Assembly: GCF_040361255.1 (NCBI RefSeq)
Contig: NZ_APNG01000003.1
Location: 124,001 to 188,000 of the forward strand
DNA: 64,000 nucleotides
Direction: 5' to 3'
From: Salinisphaera sp040361255
GTDB lineage: Bacteria; Pseudomonadota; Gammaproteobacteria; Nevskiales; Salinisphaeraceae
Part shown: positions 35,709 to 43,479 of the stretch, in pieces
Layout of the letters: each line of letters starts with the position of its first letter
How positions within the stretch are numbered: the first letter of the stretch is position 1
Notes under the pieces: model-generated
The model's input: only the letters and a program-made list of their open reading frames with translations
Databases searched by the model: none
What the model was told of the DNA's origin: nothing
Translations under genes and position numbers: made by a program

Positions 35709-37046
35709 TCAGGCAGAGATAAAGCCCCACAACAACACGGTGGTGCCGAAGATGAAACCCAGATAGAACAGCACGAGCACCATATAGCCCATGACGTCGC
35801 GTAGCTTGAGCCCCGAGATCGCGAGTACCGGCAACAGCCAGAACGGCTGGACCATGTTCGTCCACTGGTCGCCGATCTGCACCGCCAGCGCGGTCGCCGG
35901 TTGGGAGGCGCCCAGCGATTTGGCGGCCTCGACCATCACCGGGCCCTGCACGGCCCACTGGCCGCCGCCGGACGGGGCCAGCAGGTTGACGATGCCGCCA
36001 CTGATGAACGACCAGATCGGCAGCGTTTCGGCGGTCGAAATACCCACGAATGCCTGGGCGAATGAGGTGACCAGACCCGACCCGGTCAGGATGGCCATGA
36101 TACCGGCATAGAACGGGTACTGAACGATGATCCCGGCGACGATGCGCACGCCGTCATTGAGCGCGCCCAGGTATTTCTGGGGCGAGGCGAACAGCAGAAT
36201 GCCTAAAAAGACGAAGGCGAAATTGAGGATGTTCAGGTTCAGCGAGCCGCCGTCGTAGAAATGCAGCAGGACATAGATCAGCCCCAGCAGGCCGATGCCG
36301 ATACCGATCGCCGGGCTGTCGTTGAGCCGTTCGGCGACCGTGTTCTTCGGCGTGGGCAGGCCCTGGTCGGGGGTGTCGCCGGCCGCGCCGTCATCCATCT
36401 TGATCTCGATGATGTCTTCATCGCGCTTGGGGTGCATCCAGGCGTTGAAGAACGGCAGGGTCACGAGCACGGCGATCGTTGCCCCCAGTACGAACGGCGA
36501 GAAGATGGTGTCGCCCAGCGAGACGATGCCGATCTGGTCCTCGAGAAAATGACCCGGCGTGGCCAGTAGCAACGGCACCGTGCCCGACAGGCCGATGCCG
36601 TACAGGGCGAAACCCGAGTAGGCCGCAGAAATGACCAGCGGGTAATGCAGCCCGCGCACGTTCATTGCCAGTTTCTGGGCGACCAGACTGCCGATGACCA
36701 GGCCGAACCCCCAGTTCAGCCAGCTGCCGATACCGCCGACCAGGGTGGCCACGACAATGGCCATGAATGGTGTCGACACGCTGGCGGCAATACGCCCGAG
36801 CACGCTGTCGACGAGCGGTGTCTTGGCCAGGATATAGCCGGCGAGCAGGATCACCGTCATCTGCATGCTGAAGGCCAGCAGATCCCAGAAGCCATCGCCC
36901 CAGTCGTTGAGTGCCTGGACCGGATTGGCGCCCTCGATGGCGACCGCGAGTACGAGCGTCAGCGCGGTCAGCAGGATGGCGATCACGAGCGGGTCGGGCA
37001 GGTAGCGGTTGACCAGCCGGGTGAAGAAATTGGCTATCTGGTTCAT
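35709..37046 (-). CDS. atoE: AtoE-family short-chain fatty acid transporter
   Basis: A 445-aa inner-membrane protein with about 10-12 helices. Family hallmarks: N-terminal FFTRLVNRYLPDPLVIAILLTALTLVLA, GWGDGFW-like NDWGDGFWDLLAFSMQM, GLVIGSLVAQKLAMNVRGLHYPLVISAAYSGF and LLAPSGGGQWAVQGPVMVEAAKSLG near the C-terminus. AtoE proteins move short-chain fatty acids such as acetoacetate or butyrate. First gene of a three-gene operon with the YciI-like gene and catC, divergent from a cyclase gene over a perfect 16-base palindrome. Confidence 0.87.
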   Translation of the reverse strand: MNQIANFFTRLVNRYLPDPLVIAILLTALTLVLAVAIEGANPVQALNDWGDGFWDLLAFSMQMTVILLAGYILAKTPLVDSVLGRIAASVSTPFMAIVVATLVGGIGSWLNWGFGLVIGSLVAQKLAMNVRGLHYPLVISAAYSGFALYGIGLSGTVPLLLATPGHFLEDQIGIVSLGDTIFSPFVLGATIAVLVTLPFFNAWMHPKRDEDIIEIKMDDGAAGDTPDQGLPTPKNTVAERLNDSPAIGIGIGLLGLIYVLLHFYDGGSLNLNILNFAFVFLGILLFASPQKYLGALNDGVRIVAGIIVQYPFYAGIMAILTGSGLVTSFAQAFVGISTAETLPIWSFISGGIVNLLAPSGGGQWAVQGPVMVEAAKSLGASQPATALAVQIGDQWTNMVQPFWLLPVLAISGLKLRDVMGYMVLVLFYLGFIFGTTVLLWGFISA

Positions 37047-37096
37047 TCACATCACTCAAGGTCGAGCGGAACACGGGACGCGTATTTGTTCGCTGG

Positions 37097-37112
37097 GCGA
37101 ACGATCGTTCGC
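37097..37112. promoter_or_regulatory. Perfect 16-bp palindrome in the atoE-cyclase divergent promoter
   Basis: GCGAACGATCGTTCGC is fully self-complementary and lies 51 bases before atoE and 126 before the cyclase ATG. A partial third repeat (TTCGC) precedes it. It fits a dimeric regulator such as TetR, GntR or IclR type. The cognate regulator is not encoded next to it. Confidence 0.6.
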
Positions 37113-37237
37113 ATCCGAGACGGTTGGCTAACCTTCCAGATGTGGTCAAGCCTTGGAATACGACTTTGGTCGTAGAGAAGAGGTCGGTTTCGCGTGTTTC
37201 AATCGCCGGCCTCGTTTGTCGCTTGCAGGAGCCGGAT

Positions 37238-38257
37238 ATGCCCGAGTTCAAAAAACGCCCGGTTGGGGCCAACTGGGGCGACTACGGCGCCGACGACCAG
37301 CTTGGCCGGGTCAACCTTTTGAATGAAAAGCAGGTATTGAAAGGCGTGGCCGAAGTACGCGCCGGGCGTACCTTCTGCCTGTCGTTGCCGCTCGATCTAC
37401 CCGGCTCGAATGCCCTCAACCCGCGACGATTCCCGCCGCGCCTGGCGCCGACCTGCCTGGGTGATGACCGCTATATCAATTTCGCCCTGGCCAATAACGA
37501 TCCGCGTTTGTGCGACGTGGTCAGCGACGACGAAGTCCGGCTATCGCTGCAGTACTCCTCGCAATGGGATTCGCTGGCCCATGTGGGCGCGCTGTTCGAT
37601 GCCGACGACGACGGCGAGGCGGAGATGCGTTATTACAACGCCCATCGCGCCGACACCGATGTGTGTTCCCATACGGCCGATGATGCCTGGCACGGCAGCT
37701 ATGCCCGGCGCCTGGGTATCGACAACTTCGCCGCGCACGGCATGCAGGGGCGCGGTGTGCTGATCGACCTGGTTCGCGTGTTCGGGCGCGAGCGCTGCGT
37801 GATCGGCTACGACGAACTCATGCAGGCGATCGAGGCCCAGAAGGTCACGATCGAGGCCGGCGACATGCTCGTGCTGCGTACCGGCTTCGCCGAAGCGATC
37901 GTGGCCATGCAGGGCGAGCCCGATATCGACGTGCTGCGAAATACGGGCGCCGTGCTCGATGGCCATGACACGCGTCTATGCCAGTGGATCACCGACAGCC
38001 AGATCGCCACCCTGGCCGCGGATAACTATGCGGTCGAGAACCTCGACGATCCGCTGGGCCCGCATGTGCATGCAAAGATGCCGCTGCATCATCATTGCCT
38101 GTTCAAGCTCGGCCTGCCCCTGGCTGAGCTCTGGTATCTGCAGGCGCTGGCGGACTGGCTGCATGCCAACGATCGCTCTCGGTTTCTGTTGACCGCGCCG
38201 CCGCTGCGTTTACCCGGCGCGATCGGTTCGCCCGTGACCCCGATTGCCACGGTCTGA
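37238..38257 (+). CDS. Cyclase family protein (kynurenine formamidase-like)
   Basis: A 339-aa metal-dependent hydrolase of the cyclase superfamily, in the longer subfamily with the sequence YSSQWDSLAHVGALFD in place of the compact HxGTHxD motif. Other family pieces: NWGDYGADDQLGRVNLL at the N-terminus, GRGVLIDLV, LVLRTGF, and HHHCLFKLGLPLAELWYLQALADWL at the end. ATG 37238 follows GCAGGAGCC. Divergent from atoE and probably co-regulated through the 16-base palindrome. Such proteins hydrolyse amides or lactones; the substrate may belong to the catC route. Confidence 0.78.
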   Translation: MPEFKKRPVGANWGDYGADDQLGRVNLLNEKQVLKGVAEVRAGRTFCLSLPLDLPGSNALNPRRFPPRLAPTCLGDDRYINFALANNDPRLCDVVSDDEVRLSLQYSSQWDSLAHVGALFDADDDGEAEMRYYNAHRADTDVCSHTADDAWHGSYARRLGIDNFAAHGMQGRGVLIDLVRVFGRERCVIGYDELMQAIEAQKVTIEAGDMLVLRTGFAEAIVAMQGEPDIDVLRNTGAVLDGHDTRLCQWITDSQIATLAADNYAVENLDDPLGPHVHAKMPLHHHCLFKLGLPLAELWYLQALADWLHANDRSRFLLTAPPLRLPGAIGSPVTPIATV

Positions 38258-38289
38258 TCGATCAGCGCAGAACCGATCCGGCCGGCGGG

Positions 38290-39045
38290 CTAGGCGAATG
38301 CGCTGGCGAGATCCAGATAGTCGCCGCTGTGCTCGCGAATGGTGCGGCCCTGATCGAGAATCTCACGCGACACATCGCGAAAATGCGGGCGTTCGGCCAT
38401 GGTGTCGAGCCAGCGTGCAACATGCGCGAAACCGGTGAACCGATAGCCCACGGCGGCGATCTGGTAGAGCTCGCAGGCGATGGCGAGATCGGCCAGATCC
38501 GGGTGATCATGCCCGCATAGCGTAGGCGTGGGCCCGGTCTGGCCGGCGAGCTGGCGTTCGAGCTGGGCCAGGCCGCCCCGCAGGCCGTCCTGTAAGGGCT
38601 TGAGCTTGTTCGCCTGCAGCTCGTACTTGAGCATGGGCAGAGTCAAATGCAGGTTCATGATGTCGTGGAACATGTCGAAGGCACGCACGTTGTTGTGGTG
38701 CCAGGCCAGCCAGGTATCGGTGCGCGCGCAGCGCAGGGCATCATCGGTGGCATACCAGTGCGCGCTGGCTTCGCGATCGGGCGCGATACGACAGAGATAG
38801 CGCATGATCGCCTGGCTTTCAGCCAGCCGCGAGGGCGCGGTCTCGGGCGCCGCGTCATCGGCCTCGACTACCAGCGCGGGGATGGTTTCGAAGGCGTTGA
38901 TGTGCCGAGCGAACCAGGCTTGCCGTGTTTCGCCGTTGGCGAAATCCACCGCATGCCAGGTATACGGAATCGCCAGTTCGCGCAGCAGGATTTCCACCGC
39001 GCGGCTGGGTTGCGACAGCCGGTGTGCGTACAGGTCGATCTTCAT
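38290..39045 (-). CDS. Glutathione S-transferase, theta-like
   Basis: A 251-aa GST. Thioredoxin-fold N-terminus MKIDLYAHRLSQPSRAVEILLRELAIPYTWHAVDFANGETR contains the theta-class SQPSR serine, FETIPALVVE the cis-Pro and LAESQAIMRYL the Glu-Ser that binds glutathione; the helical C-terminal domain follows. ATG 39045 fits the family start. Downstream of the converging cyclase gene by 32 bases. Could detoxify epoxides such as styrene oxide, but no direct link. Confidence 0.85.
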   Translation of the reverse strand: MKIDLYAHRLSQPSRAVEILLRELAIPYTWHAVDFANGETRQAWFARHINAFETIPALVVEADDAAPETAPSRLAESQAIMRYLCRIAPDREASAHWYATDDALRCARTDTWLAWHHNNVRAFDMFHDIMNLHLTLPMLKYELQANKLKPLQDGLRGGLAQLERQLAGQTGPTPTLCGHDHPDLADLAIACELYQIAAVGYRFTGFAHVARWLDTMAERPHFRDVSREILDQGRTIREHSGDYLDLASAFA

Positions 39046-39121
39046 GGCCGGCCCCGCGTTATGACATGAGTGCCGCGCGTGTTCAGGCGCGCGTTGAAAC
39101 CGGCCCGGACCGTCGTACCCA

Positions 39122-39316
39122 TCAGGATTTTTGCTGGCCCAACGCTTCGACGACCGCGTTGGCGTTATCGAAATGATCGCCTTCGAAAGCGCGCAACTGT
39201 TCGAGCAGATCGGCCGGTGCGCCGTTACCGGCAGCCACGCCGGCCAGTTCGCCGCCGGTGGCCGGAAAGTTGGCGTCTTCGAGATAGCTAGCGAGATCAA
39301 TCGGGTCGTTGCTCAT
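39122..39316 (-). CDS. DUF2795-like small protein
   Basis: A 64-aa acidic protein, MSNDPIDLASYLEDANFPATGGELAGVAAGNGAPADLLEQLRAFEGDHFDNANAVVEAL. The LxxxxFPAsxxeLvxxAxxxgAPxdvlxxLxxLpdxxFxxxxxVxxAL layout is that of DUF2795, small proteins often found in stress or desiccation contexts. ATG 39316 is preceded by ACAAGGAAATGG. Function unknown. Confidence 0.7.
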   Translation of the reverse strand: MSNDPIDLASYLEDANFPATGGELAGVAAGNGAPADLLEQLRAFEGDHFDNANAVVEALGQQKS

Positions 39317-39673
39317 GACCATTTCCTTGTTGCGGGACGGAGCGTGCGCCGTTATCCGGGACGAATTGCTTGTGGCCTGAGCACCCCAGTAGGGATGCAT
39401 CAACATGGCCAAGGCCGTTAGCCAAACAGACTTGCGCAGCGGGGTCAGTCCGTAATACTGCGCAGGGTGTGCCCCCGTGGCGTATAAGCGCGGCGCCGCA
39501 TCGCGTATTCGCGCACAATGACCGGCGTTCAATAAGCGAGCCTCGCCCGGCGGGCGACAAGCCATCGAAAAGCACAACGAACGGTTGCCCGTATTGCTTT
39601 TGATGGCGCTTGAAACGCCCCGGCAAAATCAGCTGTTCGGGGGCTACGATTCGTCACGGCTGCAGGAAGTAGC
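39317..39673. other. Intergenic region between the DUF2795-like and DUF2585 genes
   Basis: About 357 bases between divergently transcribed genes. Short frames are seen on both strands, none with a supported start or known product; no strong hairpin or repeat. Confidence 0.35.
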
Positions 39674-40270
39674 ATGCGCGCGATCTTTGTTCGAGGTGAA
39701 ACCATGCACTGGCCGGGTGTGCGGCTATGTTCGGCGCTCCTGGTGGCGATCGTGGCCGCTCAGGCGGTCACACTGCTCGCCATGGGCCATCCGTTGATCT
39801 GCGAATGCGGCCATGTCGCGCTCTGGCACGGCGCGGTCTCGGGTTCGCAGACATCGCAGCATCTGACCGACTGGTACAGCTTCACCCACGTGGAACACGG
39901 GTTGTTGTTCTACGCATTGCTCATGCTGCTGTTGGCCGGCACGCCGTTTCGGGGCATCGTGCTGATCGCCTTCGGCATCGAAGCCGTCTGGGAAGTCGTC
40001 GAGAACACGCCGTTCATCATGGATCGCTATCGCCAGACCGCGCTCGCGGCCGGCTATTTCGGCGACAGCGTGGTCAACTCCGTGGGCGATACGTTGTCGA
40101 TGGCGCTCGGACTGGTCATTGCCCGGTTCGCGCCGTTGCGCCTATCGCTGGCGCTGGTGGTGATCATGGAATGCGTACTGCTGTATGCGATTCGCGACAA
40201 TCTCACCCTGAATATCATTCAGTTGATCTACCCCATCGAGGCGATCAACCAGTGGCAGGCGGGCGGCTAG
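39674..40270 (+). CDS. DUF2585 membrane protein
   Basis: A 198-aa integral membrane protein. The family signature is strong: WHGAVSGSQTSQHLTDWYSFTHVEHGLLFYALLMLLL, GIEAVWEVVENTPFIMDRYRQTALAAGYFGDSVVNSVGDTLSMALG and a C-terminal LLYAIRDNLTLNIIQLIYPIEAINQWQ. Four to five helices predicted. ATG at 39674; a shorter start at MHWPGV is possible. Function unknown for the family. Confidence 0.8.
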   Translation: MRAIFVRGETMHWPGVRLCSALLVAIVAAQAVTLLAMGHPLICECGHVALWHGAVSGSQTSQHLTDWYSFTHVEHGLLFYALLMLLLAGTPFRGIVLIAFGIEAVWEVVENTPFIMDRYRQTALAAGYFGDSVVNSVGDTLSMALGLVIARFAPLRLSLALVVIMECVLLYAIRDNLTLNIIQLIYPIEAINQWQAGG

Positions 40271-40413
40271 GCGCGTTCCTGATAGTGCGTCACGCCAACG
40301 CCGGGCGCGCATAAAGGCGCAGATGCCTGCCCAGAGGCCAGTGTGCTGGCAGCCCGTCCTGAGCATGCGATGATGAGCGCTCATATGCCGCCAGACCGCG
40401 CGAGTTTGCTGCC

Positions 40414-41586
40414 ATGACGAATGCCACCCCGCGTTTTTTCAGACCCCCGAGTTTCCTGGCCCGTGTCGCCCTTGTCGTGGCTTGTGTCGGCCTGCTCTCA
40501 GCCTGCGGTAGCGACGATGACGAAGGCTCGGCGGCCGCGGCCCCCGAGGTGAGCGAAACCGATACAACCATCGCGGCCGATGACAGCCAACTGCGTTGCC
40601 CGGGCGGCGATGCGCTGATCGCACGGGTACGCGCCTTGCAGGCGAAGTCCGATCCGCAAGCGACACGGCGCTGGGTTGCAGATGTGCTGGCGGGGCCCGA
40701 GCGTTCGGGCTGTGCCAGTTTCAAGACCCTGGACGACGCTCAGACCGAACGCTATGTGACGCTGCTCTATGACGGGGACGCGCGGATGTCGCCAGCTCTG
40801 GCCTTGCATCAGACCCCGGCGGCCCAGAAAGTCATTCTGCACGCCTATCGCGAGGACCCGGACGCGGTGACCGACAACGCCGGGCTGGCCGCGGCCGTGG
40901 CGATGGCCCAGATCCAGCAGGGCAAAAGTTACGAGGCTGCCTATCGCGATCTGGCCTTTGCCGCGCTCAACGACGGGATCGATGCTGGTTATGTGCGCGG
41001 TTATCTGACCCATTTCGGCTGCGGCTACGAAGACGCGGTCTGGGCGGCCAAGACCCGCGAACGGATCGATTTTCTGGCCGGCGATGCGTTTCCTGCCAGC
41101 ACCCGCGCAGGCGATGCACAAAAATCGCAACTCATTGAAGACCGCATGGCCCTGCTCAAGCAGGGCGAAGTGCCGCAATTGCGCGCCGATTGCCCGTTGA
41201 GCACGCGCTACGCGGCCGATCACAATGGCGATACGCTTACGCGCCTGAAGCTCAAGGCCCAGCAACTCAGCGACTCGCTGCGCGCCACCTTCGACGGCTA
41301 CGCCGAGCGCTTTACCCATGACGACAGCGATAACGACCACAGCGGCAACGCCAAGGCCCGCCCGCACAGCAACTGGACGCTGGAAAAATTCGAGCGCCAG
41401 ATGGCCGAACAATATGCCGCGCTGGAAGACTTCGCCCGCCAGAGTGGCGACCTGGCCAGCGCGCGCTGGCAGTTCTGTGCCAATCGCTTCGATCGCAGCT
41501 TCGATTTCGAGGCCATCGCCGACTGTGTGAAAGCCCAGCCAACGCCCGCCGAACAGGATAAAGCGCAGTCGTCCGACAAGCGCTAA
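40414..41586 (+). CDS. Hypothetical lipoprotein
   Basis: A 390-aa unrecognised protein. The N-terminus has a hydrophobic signal and lipobox (VGLLSACGS, Cys about residue 31) followed by an acidic linker. The mature part is helical, has repeated Cys (LRCPGGDA, RSGCASF, FGCGYED, ADCPLSTRY, WQFCANRF, IADCVKAQ) that could form disulfides, and a KFERQMAEQYAALEDFARQSGDL coiled region near the end. No close family recognised. Confidence 0.6.
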   Translation: MTNATPRFFRPPSFLARVALVVACVGLLSACGSDDDEGSAAAAPEVSETDTTIAADDSQLRCPGGDALIARVRALQAKSDPQATRRWVADVLAGPERSGCASFKTLDDAQTERYVTLLYDGDARMSPALALHQTPAAQKVILHAYREDPDAVTDNAGLAAAVAMAQIQQGKSYEAAYRDLAFAALNDGIDAGYVRGYLTHFGCGYEDAVWAAKTRERIDFLAGDAFPASTRAGDAQKSQLIEDRMALLKQGEVPQLRADCPLSTRYAADHNGDTLTRLKLKAQQLSDSLRATFDGYAERFTHDDSDNDHSGNAKARPHSNWTLEKFERQMAEQYAALEDFARQSGDLASARWQFCANRFDRSFDFEAIADCVKAQPTPAEQDKAQSSDKR

Positions 41587-41747
41587 CGCCACGCACGTGG
41601 GCAATTCAACGGATTGCGGTGGCACGGCCGACGCCCGACAGTAGGCAGCCTTCATTCAGGCCGCCAGCGCGCTGCGCAACCGCGGTGCGACGCCCGTGTT
41701 CGTCCCGCGGGCGATCACGCCGTCGACGGCACCACCGGGAGCCACCC

Positions 41748-42266
41748 GTGATCTCGTTCATGAATCGATCGTTTGGGCTGGGCGTTAACAGCATCCTGCC
41801 GCGTACGGATTTTCCCCGCGCGAAGCAGGTCGATCTCGACCGTTATATGCGCGACTGGTACGTGATCGCGCATAAACCGCCGTCGATTACCCGGACCGCG
41901 CACAACGCCGTCGAGCGCTATCGGCGAGCGGGTGACGACCGGGTCGATGTGACCTTCACCTTTCGAAAAGGCGGCTTCAACGCCCGGCAAAAACGCATGC
42001 GCCCGACCGGCTATGTCGTGCCCGGTACCGGCAATGCGGTGTGGGCCATGCAGTTCATCTGGCCGATCAAGATGCAGTTCGTCATCGCCTACGTGTCGGC
42101 CGATTATCGGCATACCATTGTCGCCCGCGAACGCCTGGATTTCGTGTGGATCATGTCCAGTGAGCCGACGATCGAAGCCGACGACTACAATCGCCTGGTC
42201 GAACGCGTCGCACGCATCGGCTACAACCCGTCCCATCTGCGCGTCGTACCCCAGCAAAAGCGCTAG
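41748..42266 (+). CDS. Lipocalin family protein (Blc-like)
   Basis: A 172-aa protein with a bacterial lipocalin pattern: VDLDRYMRDWYVIAHKPPSITRTAHNAVERYR holds the G-x-W-like first conserved region (DWYVIA), followed by VTFTFRKGGFN and the TDY-like segment AYVSADYRHTIVARERLDFVWIMSSEPTI. GTG 41748 is chosen because GGGAG lies seven bases before it; ATG 41760 is the alternative. No lipobox or signal peptide is seen, unlike E. coli Blc. It would bind a small hydrophobic ligand or lipid. Confidence 0.72.
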   Translation: MISFMNRSFGLGVNSILPRTDFPRAKQVDLDRYMRDWYVIAHKPPSITRTAHNAVERYRRAGDDRVDVTFTFRKGGFNARQKRMRPTGYVVPGTGNAVWAMQFIWPIKMQFVIAYVSADYRHTIVARERLDFVWIMSSEPTIEADDYNRLVERVARIGYNPSHLRVVPQQKR

Positions 42267-42376
42267 CGCGACGCCGACGCCTGATGGCGTAAGCGCGCGT
42301 TTTTTACCTGTTGCGGCGTGGCTGTACCCCGGTCTAGAGTCGCGACAGGGGGAGGATGCGCGAGCTGGGGGGCGAT

Positions 42377-43216
42377 ATGGCGCGTCGACGCAGGTCCAGA
42401 ATGAGGCGGCGCGTGCGCCGCGCGCTCGCCGCACTCGCGGTTCGGCCCTGGTTGGCCTGGCTACTTGCCGGGCTGGCCGGCTTCGTTTTCATTGGCTATG
42501 GCCTGGGCGGCCTGGCGGGCTTGTACGAAGCGTATCCGGATGCGCTGGGGCGCCCCGCGCATGGCGAGCTGTTCGTTGCACTGGCCTGGCTATGGCTGAT
42601 CGGGTGCTGGATAACGGCGGTCGTGGTGCCCCTAAGACGGCGGTGGCGACATCGAAGACGGCGCCGGCGACGGCATCGATCGCGCCGCCAGCGTCCAACG
42701 CCCTATGTATCCGCGCCGCGCTCGAAGGTCCAGACGCCGAAATCGCCCGACATCTACACGGCCACGCCCGCCGCGGTCAGCGAGCCGAACATTGCCCAAC
42801 TTGGGGCGCGCGAGTTCGAACAACTCATCGCGGCGTCTTTTCGGCGCAAGGGCTTCGAGGTCGAATTCACGCCCGAGCACGAACGCGCCGGCATCGATCT
42901 GGTGCTGCGCGAGCGCAACAAGGTGCTGCTGGTTCAATGTCGACACGGTAGCGACGCGTCTGTGGATGTTGCCATCGTGCGTGAACTGGTCGACCTCGTG
43001 GATACCCGCAAGGGCCAGAAGGCTATTCTGGCGACGGCCAGTCGCCTGAGGCCGGCTGTCCATGCCTTCTGCCGGGCGCATTCGATTCATGCGCTGGATA
43101 TCGACCGGCTGCTGCTGTTCGCCGACCCGGCAGCCATGCCGCCCCTGGAAAAACGCCGGGACGACCCGGTGGATACCGGCGTTGACGGGGGCGATCCCAC
43201 GGCTTCCACGGGCTGA
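42377..43216 (+). CDS. Membrane-anchored Mrr-type restriction endonuclease domain protein
   Basis: A 279-aa protein with a very basic start, two membrane helices (about residues 22-44 and 62-82), a run of Arg/His on the cytoplasmic side, a linker, and a C-terminal Mrr_cat domain from about residue 140. The nuclease motif reads FEVEFTPEHERAGIDLVLRERNKVLLVQCRHG, that is D-x(10)-Q-x-R in place of the usual Q-x-K. A second in-frame ATG at 42356 is possible but touches its ribosome site. It ends about 20 bases before the ilv promoter. Membrane-bound Mrr-like proteins are of uncertain role. Confidence 0.72.
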   Translation: MARRRRSRMRRRVRRALAALAVRPWLAWLLAGLAGFVFIGYGLGGLAGLYEAYPDALGRPAHGELFVALAWLWLIGCWITAVVVPLRRRWRHRRRRRRRHRSRRQRPTPYVSAPRSKVQTPKSPDIYTATPAAVSEPNIAQLGAREFEQLIAASFRRKGFEVEFTPEHERAGIDLVLRERNKVLLVQCRHGSDASVDVAIVRELVDLVDTRKGQKAILATASRLRPAVHAFCRAHSIHALDIDRLLLFADPAAMPPLEKRRDDPVDTGVDGGDPTASTG

Positions 43217-43233
43217 GCCTTTGCATGCGCACA

Positions 43234-43262
43234 TTGACAGCAGAAAAACGCGCGGCTACTTT
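43234..43262 (+). promoter_or_regulatory. Sigma-70 type promoter of the ilv operon
   Basis: TTGACA at 43234-43239 and TACTTT at 43257-43262 with 17-base spacing, 40 bases before the leader peptide start. The -35 is a perfect consensus. Confidence 0.65.
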
Positions 43263-43301
43263 TGCGCCTTCTGATTATTCGGATTGTGCTGTAGGCATTC
43301 G

Positions 43302-43394
43302 ATGACATTCGCATTCGCCCACGTAGTCGTAGCGCTCACCCTGGTGGTACTCGTAACCGCCGGGGGCGCTGGCGTGGGCGACAGGATGATCTAG
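43302..43394 (+). CDS. Val/Leu-rich leader peptide of the ilv operon
   Basis: A 30-codon frame starting MTFAFAHVVVALTLVVLVTA and ending DRMI. Codons 8-19 hold six Val, three Leu and two Thr codons, the composition of an ilvB/ilvG attenuation peptide. It lies between the promoter and an intrinsic terminator ahead of ilvG. Bases 43359-43367 inside the frame (GCCGGGGGC) are exactly complementary to the 5' arm of the terminator (43420-43428), so a ribosome stalled at the Val codons would favour the antiterminator. This makes readthrough depend on charged tRNA-Val/Leu. Confidence 0.85.
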   Translation: MTFAFAHVVVALTLVVLVTAGGAGVGDRMI

Positions 43395-43419
43395 ACAGCA
43401 CATTCCGATCGCGACGCAG

Positions 43420-43455
43420 GCCCCCGGCACCGCAAGGTTCCGGGGGCTTTTTTTT
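43420..43455 (+). terminator. Attenuator terminator of the ilv operon
   Basis: Twelve-base arms with one mismatch (GCCCCCGGCACC and GGTTCCGGGGGC) around GCAA, followed by eight T residues, 24 bases before ilvG. Its first nine bases can pair instead with 43359-43367 in the leader frame. Confidence 0.9.
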
Positions 43456-43479
43456 GTCTTTGACCAGGGCGATTTTCAG

